NCBI GenBank assembly: GCA_024998565.1
Contig: JACOEM010000004.1
Location: 124,001-188,000 of the forward strand
Length of the DNA stretch: 64,000 nucleotides
Reading direction: 5' to 3'
Source: Nitrospira sp.
GTDB taxonomy: Bacteria > Nitrospirota > Nitrospiria > Nitrospirales > Nitrospiraceae
The notes beneath the pieces were generated by a model. That model was not told the DNA's origin, made no database searches, and worked only from the letters and a program-made list of their open reading frames with translations. The number at the start of each line of letters is the position of its first letter. Position 1 is the first letter of the stretch. Positions 60,823 through 64,000 of the stretch are shown here, piece by piece. Both the position numbers and the translations under genes were made by a program.

Positions 60823-61130
60823 TTCTTCCTCCTTGGGGCCTGTGCGATAGACGCCCCCGTCTTACCCAGTCGGGGGCGGGGCCGCTGCGCGCGCCGCCGG
60901 CTGGCGCCGCCGGTCGCGCTGCGCTGTCCCTCCTTCTTCGTGGAAACGACACCGGTCAGACTGTGCCCCTTGGCCTTCAGGGCCTCCTTCACGCGTTCGA
61001 GGTCGAAGCGCACAAACCGACAGAATCGATCCACGGGAATCTCCCCCTTGCGGTACGCCCGGCGGATTGACTTCGGACTGACTTTGAGGACGGCGGCTAG
61101 CTCATCGACGGTCAACCAGGTTTGTTCCAT
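60819..61130 (-). CDS. Helix-turn-helix (excisionase/MerR-like) protein
   Basis: 103 residues from the ATG at 61130 (AAGGAG 5 nt before). WLTVDELAAVLKVSPKSIRR and AYRKGEIPVDRFCRFVRF are an HTH_17/excisionase DNA-binding domain. The rest is a very basic, disordered tail (RRRAQRPRPRLGK). It is the first gene of the phage operon and could regulate it, act as excisionase, or bind the phased boxes 80 bp upstream. Confidence 0.75.
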   Translation of the reverse strand: MEQTWLTVDELAAVLKVSPKSIRRAYRKGEIPVDRFCRFVRFDLERVKEALKAKGHSLTGVVSTKKEGQRSATGGASRRRAQRPRPRLGKTGASIAQAPRRKK

Positions 61131-61903
61131 CACGTCTCCTTTGCGTTGCGGCACACGATGCATGGCCGAACCATACGCATCGGCGTGCGGTGGTGAAAGA
61201 GCCCGTTCGTGGACACTAGGGGACAGCAGGGGACACTGGGGGACAGGAGTTCACGGTAGAAAAGACCAGCACGCAGAACGCCGTCAGGAGGCTGTCGGGG
61301 CGAGATCGAAGGATCACCACAATCTCCTCATCGCAGACGGCACTCACGCATGCCGCTCCAGACGTGGCGAAACCAGCACGCCTGGATTTTAGAGCAACAC
61401 ATCCAGACTTGAACGCTATGGGGAAGACGTGAGTGTGGTCACTACGTAGTCGCATACCTCGTCATCGTGATTTCGGTAAAAATATGCCGCTAGGGCCAAA
61501 AAACATGCGCTAGAGATGAATGGCCCTATTTGGCGAAGCAGGTACTGCTGTTGCCCCGTCAGCCCGACAGTGGCTCTCATACTCTGCAATTCAAATGCAC
61601 ACCATGGCATCCCCGTAACGACACGGAATTGTGTGGCTTATCGCGTGGGGAAGGCCCGAGAAGTCAGGCGGGCGCAAAAAACGGTCTCTGGCAGTCGAAA
61701 TTTGACAGGCCTTATTGATCGGATTGCATGGCAGTTTATCTGACGCGGTTGGCTCGAACGCAGCACGATCCATTTTTACATTTTGCTGTGGCAATTCCAG
61801 GTCTGGTGGTAATCAACAGCATCTACGTAGTGCGAGAACGCAGACATTTGAGAACACATTCATGATTCAAAATTCGTATCCATCTCGAAGAGGAGTGCTC
61901 CCT
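61131..61903. other. Non-coding stretch between phage operon and SpvB gene
   Basis: About 770 bp without a supported gene. It holds the four phased GGACA boxes at 61211-61250; short ORFs here lack ribosome sites and family signs. Confidence 0.5.
61211..61250. repeat. Four 10-bp phased GGACA boxes
   Basis: GGACA at 61211, 61221, 61231 and 61241, each followed by CTAGG, GCAGG, CTGGG or GGAGT. The spacing of exactly one DNA turn, upstream of the HTH-rep operon, suggests an operator or iteron-like binding site. Confidence 0.6.
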
Positions 61904-64000
61904 ATGTGGCCTCATAACACCCGTTGGTTGTCTCTGGTGATGCTCTGCGCCAGTCTTGCAGGTGTCGTTATGCCGGTTGCGGCGAAAGAGACGGACACGG
62001 CTGAGCCGATCCAGGGAATCAGCGCGTCGGTCCAGCCCGATCTGTTCACCGGCGTGCTGACGACCAGTGTCCCGCTCCTCGTGCCGCCGGGGCGCCACGG
62101 GATGCAGCCGACACTCGCTTTGGCGTATGAGAGCAGTGGCGGTAACGATTGGGTCGGGATGGGCTGGAAGTTGGGCCTCGGCGCCGTGGAGCGGCAAACC
62201 CGCTTTGGGGTGGATTACGCCGCACACGACTATACCCTGGGCGTGAACGGTATCGCTGGGGATCTGGTGCCCGCGCCGTCACCGGCTCCCAGCACGGAGT
62301 ACCGACTGAAAATTGAAGGCCCGTTTGTGCGAGTCCAGCGACTCACCGCCGGGGATGGCCAACAATATTTTGTCGCGACAGACAAGTCCGGCACGACCTA
62401 TTCATTCGGGCAAACGGCAGCCTCTCGCGTCGTTGACCCGGCTGATGCGGCCCGTATTTTTAAATGGGGCCTGGATCGCGTGGAAGATCGGGACGGCAAT
62501 TATCTGACCGTCAGCTATACCAAAGACCAGAACCAGATCTATTTGAACGAGGTGGCCTATGCCGGCAACGGCAGCACCACGCCAACCAATGTGGTGACCT
62601 TTCACCTCGAAGACCGTCCCGATACGCAAGCGCTGTATGTACCGAACTTCAAGGTTGTGACGGCGAAGCGGCTCAAATCGATCGATGTGCAGGCCAACAG
62701 CGCACGGGTGCGCGCCTACCAGGTGACCTACGCCAGTAGCCAGACCACCGGACGATCGCTCTTGGCGTCGATCCAACAGTTTGGGAGTGACGCCGTCTTC
62801 AATGGCTCCTACGCGATCACCAGTGGGACGGCGTTGCCGCCGGTAAGCTTAGGCTATGAAGCTGAAACCATCGCGTTGGGGGAGGACAGTGTCTGGGGAA
62901 CCAGAAGTTATGGGATCAATTGTATCGGCACACCCAACTGTCGCCCGGCGGTGAGTTTTGCCGATGTGAACGGCGATGGCCGAGCCGATGTGGTCTATGA
63001 ACGGACCGATGTGACGGAATTTCGCGTCCTCCTCTCGTCCGGGACGAGTTTTGGCACCGATACGGCCTGGGGCTCGCGGGCCTATGGCGTGGCCTGTGCC
63101 GGGGCCTCCAATTGTCTGCCGAACTTCACCTTCGCGGACGTGAATGGAGACGGCAAGGCCGATTTTATCTATCAGCGTACGGATGTGGACGAGTTCCGCG
63201 TGCTGCTGTCCACCGGCACCGGCTTCGGGACCGATACGGCGTGGGGCTCGAAGAGTTACGGCGTGGCCTGTCTCGGCAACTCGAATTGCCGACCGGGCTT
63301 TGCCTGGACGGACGTGAACGGGGACGGCAAGGTGGACTTTGTCTATCATCGATCGGATGCCGATGAATGGCGCGTGCTCCTGTCCACCGGCACCAGCTTT
63401 GGGACGGATACCGCGTGGGGGACGAAGGCCTACGGGATTGCCTGCATCGGGGCGACCAATTGTCAGCCGAGTTTTAGCTTTGTCGATCTCAATGGGGACG
63501 GCCGCACAGATCTCGTCTACGAGCGCACGGGGACGACGGAATTCCGCGCCCTGCTGTCCACCGGGACGGCCTTTGCCACGGACACGGCGTGGGGATCTCG
63601 GGCCTATGGGATCGGCTGTGCCGGTGCGTCGAATTGCGTGCCCGCCTTCGGGTTCTTCGACGGCAATGGGGACGGCAAAGCGGATTTTATCTATCACCGC
63701 GTGGATGCCAATCAGTTCCGTGTCCTCCTCTCGACCGGCAGCGGGTTCGACACCGATACAGATTGGGGTGACAAGGATTATGGAGTCGCCTGTGCCGGGT
63801 CCAGCAACTGCCAACCGGCGTTTGGCTATTTTGATACGAACGGGGATGGCAAATCGGATTTTGTGTACAACCGCGACAATTCCAATGATCTCCGTGCGGT
63901 CGTGTCCAACGGAGCCGACTACAATCCTGACGCCCTGTGGGGGACTCGTGGAGCGGGCATCTCCTGTGTGGGCCCCCCGACCTGCCAACCCAGTTTCTCC
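61904..64000 (+). CDS. SpvB-domain secreted protein with FG-GAP-like repeats (3' end outside window)
   Basis: At least 699 codons; AGAGGAG 8 nt before the ATG. Signal peptide (SLVMLCASLAGVVMPVAA), then an SpvB-like domain (GISASVQPDLFTGVLTTSVP, LAYESSGGNDWVGMGWKLGL) as in TcdB/Rhs-type toxins, then six tandem 58-residue repeats from 62957, each with F-x-D-V-N-G-D-G-K-A-D-F metal-binding and a C-x5-C pair. The C-terminus, where Rhs and toxin domains would be, is cut off. Likely exported. Confidence 0.8.
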   Translation, partial: MWPHNTRWLSLVMLCASLAGVVMPVAAKETDTAEPIQGISASVQPDLFTGVLTTSVPLLVPPGRHGMQPTLALAYESSGGNDWVGMGWKLGLGAVERQTRFGVDYAAHDYTLGVNGIAGDLVPAPSPAPSTEYRLKIEGPFVRVQRLTAGDGQQYFVATDKSGTTYSFGQTAASRVVDPADAARIFKWGLDRVEDRDGNYLTVSYTKDQNQIYLNEVAYAGNGSTTPTNVVTFHLEDRPDTQALYVPNFKVVTAKRLKSIDVQANSARVRAYQVTYASSQTTGRSLLASIQQFGSDAVFNGSYAITSGTALPPVSLGYEAETIALGEDSVWGTRSYGINCIGTPNCRPAVSFADVNGDGRADVVYERTDVTEFRVLLSSGTSFGTDTAWGSRAYGVACAGASNCLPNFTFADVNGDGKADFIYQRTDVDEFRVLLSTGTGFGTDTAWGSKSYGVACLGNSNCRPGFAWTDVNGDGKVDFVYHRSDADEWRVLLSTGTSFGTDTAWGTKAYGIACIGATNCQPSFSFVDLNGDGRTDLVYERTGTTEFRALLSTGTAFATDTAWGSRAYGIGCAGASNCVPAFGFFDGNGDGKADFIYHRVDANQFRVLLSTGSGFDTDTDWGDKDYGVACAGSSNCQPAFGYFDTNGDGKSDFVYNRDNSNDLRAVVSNGADYNPDALWGTRGAGISCVGPPTCQPSFS
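62957..64000 (+). repeat. Six tandem 174-bp repeats
   Basis: Units start at 62957, 63131, 63305, 63479, 63653 and 63827, each exactly 174 bp (58 codons), coding for FG-GAP/VCBS-like calcium-binding blades. Confidence 0.85.

Noticed and set aside
61211..61250. CRISPR-like array
   Set aside because: The repeat unit is only 10 bp with no spacers; better read as a protein-binding array.
61216..61455. 79-codon minus-strand ORF upstream of the HTH gene
   Set aside because: Weak start context, overlaps the phased GGACA boxes, no family features.
55280..64000. Second copy of the tRNA-Ala 3' end as the far attachment site
   Set aside because: Looked for the T-arm/acceptor sequence by eye and did not find it within the window.

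Overview
The window reads as a chromosomal segment of a GC-rich, Gram-negative-type bacterium. It carries several lipoprotein signal peptides, an LplT-PlsC-Aas type envelope enzyme, a complete late haem branch (hemE-hemH-hemG) and a two-subunit pyruvate carboxylase. Gene families and order resemble Nitrospirota (Nitrospira-like nitrite oxidisers). That assignment is inference from family content; there is no rRNA or marker search behind it.

Layout. 1-6.9 kb: a cut universal stress gene, small lipoprotein and exported genes, an in-frame RnfD-like/DUF2330 fusion, and a lower-GC HNH-like gene bracketed by two related ~55 bp promoter-like copies. 6.9-15.2 kb (minus strand): fused acyltransferase/acyl-ACP synthetase, amidohydrolase, ECF-like sigma factor and probable anti-sigma, plus a membrane MutS-like ATPase. 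15.3-18.4 kb (plus): prmA, MOSC protein, methyltransferase, exported sulfatase-modifying-factor-like protein. 18.5-36.8 kb (mostly minus): proline-rich repeat protein, hydrolases, thiD, tenA, sthA, a lipoprotein thiol peroxidase, both pyruvate carboxylase subunits, a PstS-like protein. 36.8-53.3 kb: FmdB-type protein, EamA transporter, desaturase, hemE-hemH-hemG, mazG, ntrYX, purM-purN, tRNA-Ala(CGC).

53.3-64 kb is accessory. A serine recombinase gene ends inside the 3' half of tRNA-Ala. Next to it, at about 55.3-61.25 kb, lies a compact, oppositely coded module that matches a filamentous (inovirus) prophage: an HTH protein, Rep/pII, ssDNA-binding pV, a 24-residue membrane peptide, a pIII-like adsorption protein, pVI, a 28-residue membrane peptide, the Zot/pI ATPase, a 35-residue membrane peptide and a pVIII-like major coat precursor followed by a strong rho-independent terminator. 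Beyond the terminator is a second coat-like 42-residue peptide. Most of these genes are joined by 4-base start/stop overlaps. A RadC-type JAB gene and a hairpin-rich intergenic region sit at one end, and four GGACA boxes spaced exactly 10 bp apart sit upstream of the HTH-rep operon. No secretin gene is seen. The window closes in an unfinished SpvB-type secreted protein with six exact 174-bp FG-GAP-like repeats.

Other recurring signals are a ~120 bp palindromic intergenic element in three copies (17.4, 42.7 and 51.3 kb) with covarying arms, a ~212 bp hairpin after tenA, and promoter -10 boxes only 7-10 nt before the start codons of a small membrane protein gene, hemE and purM, which suggests leaderless mRNAs.
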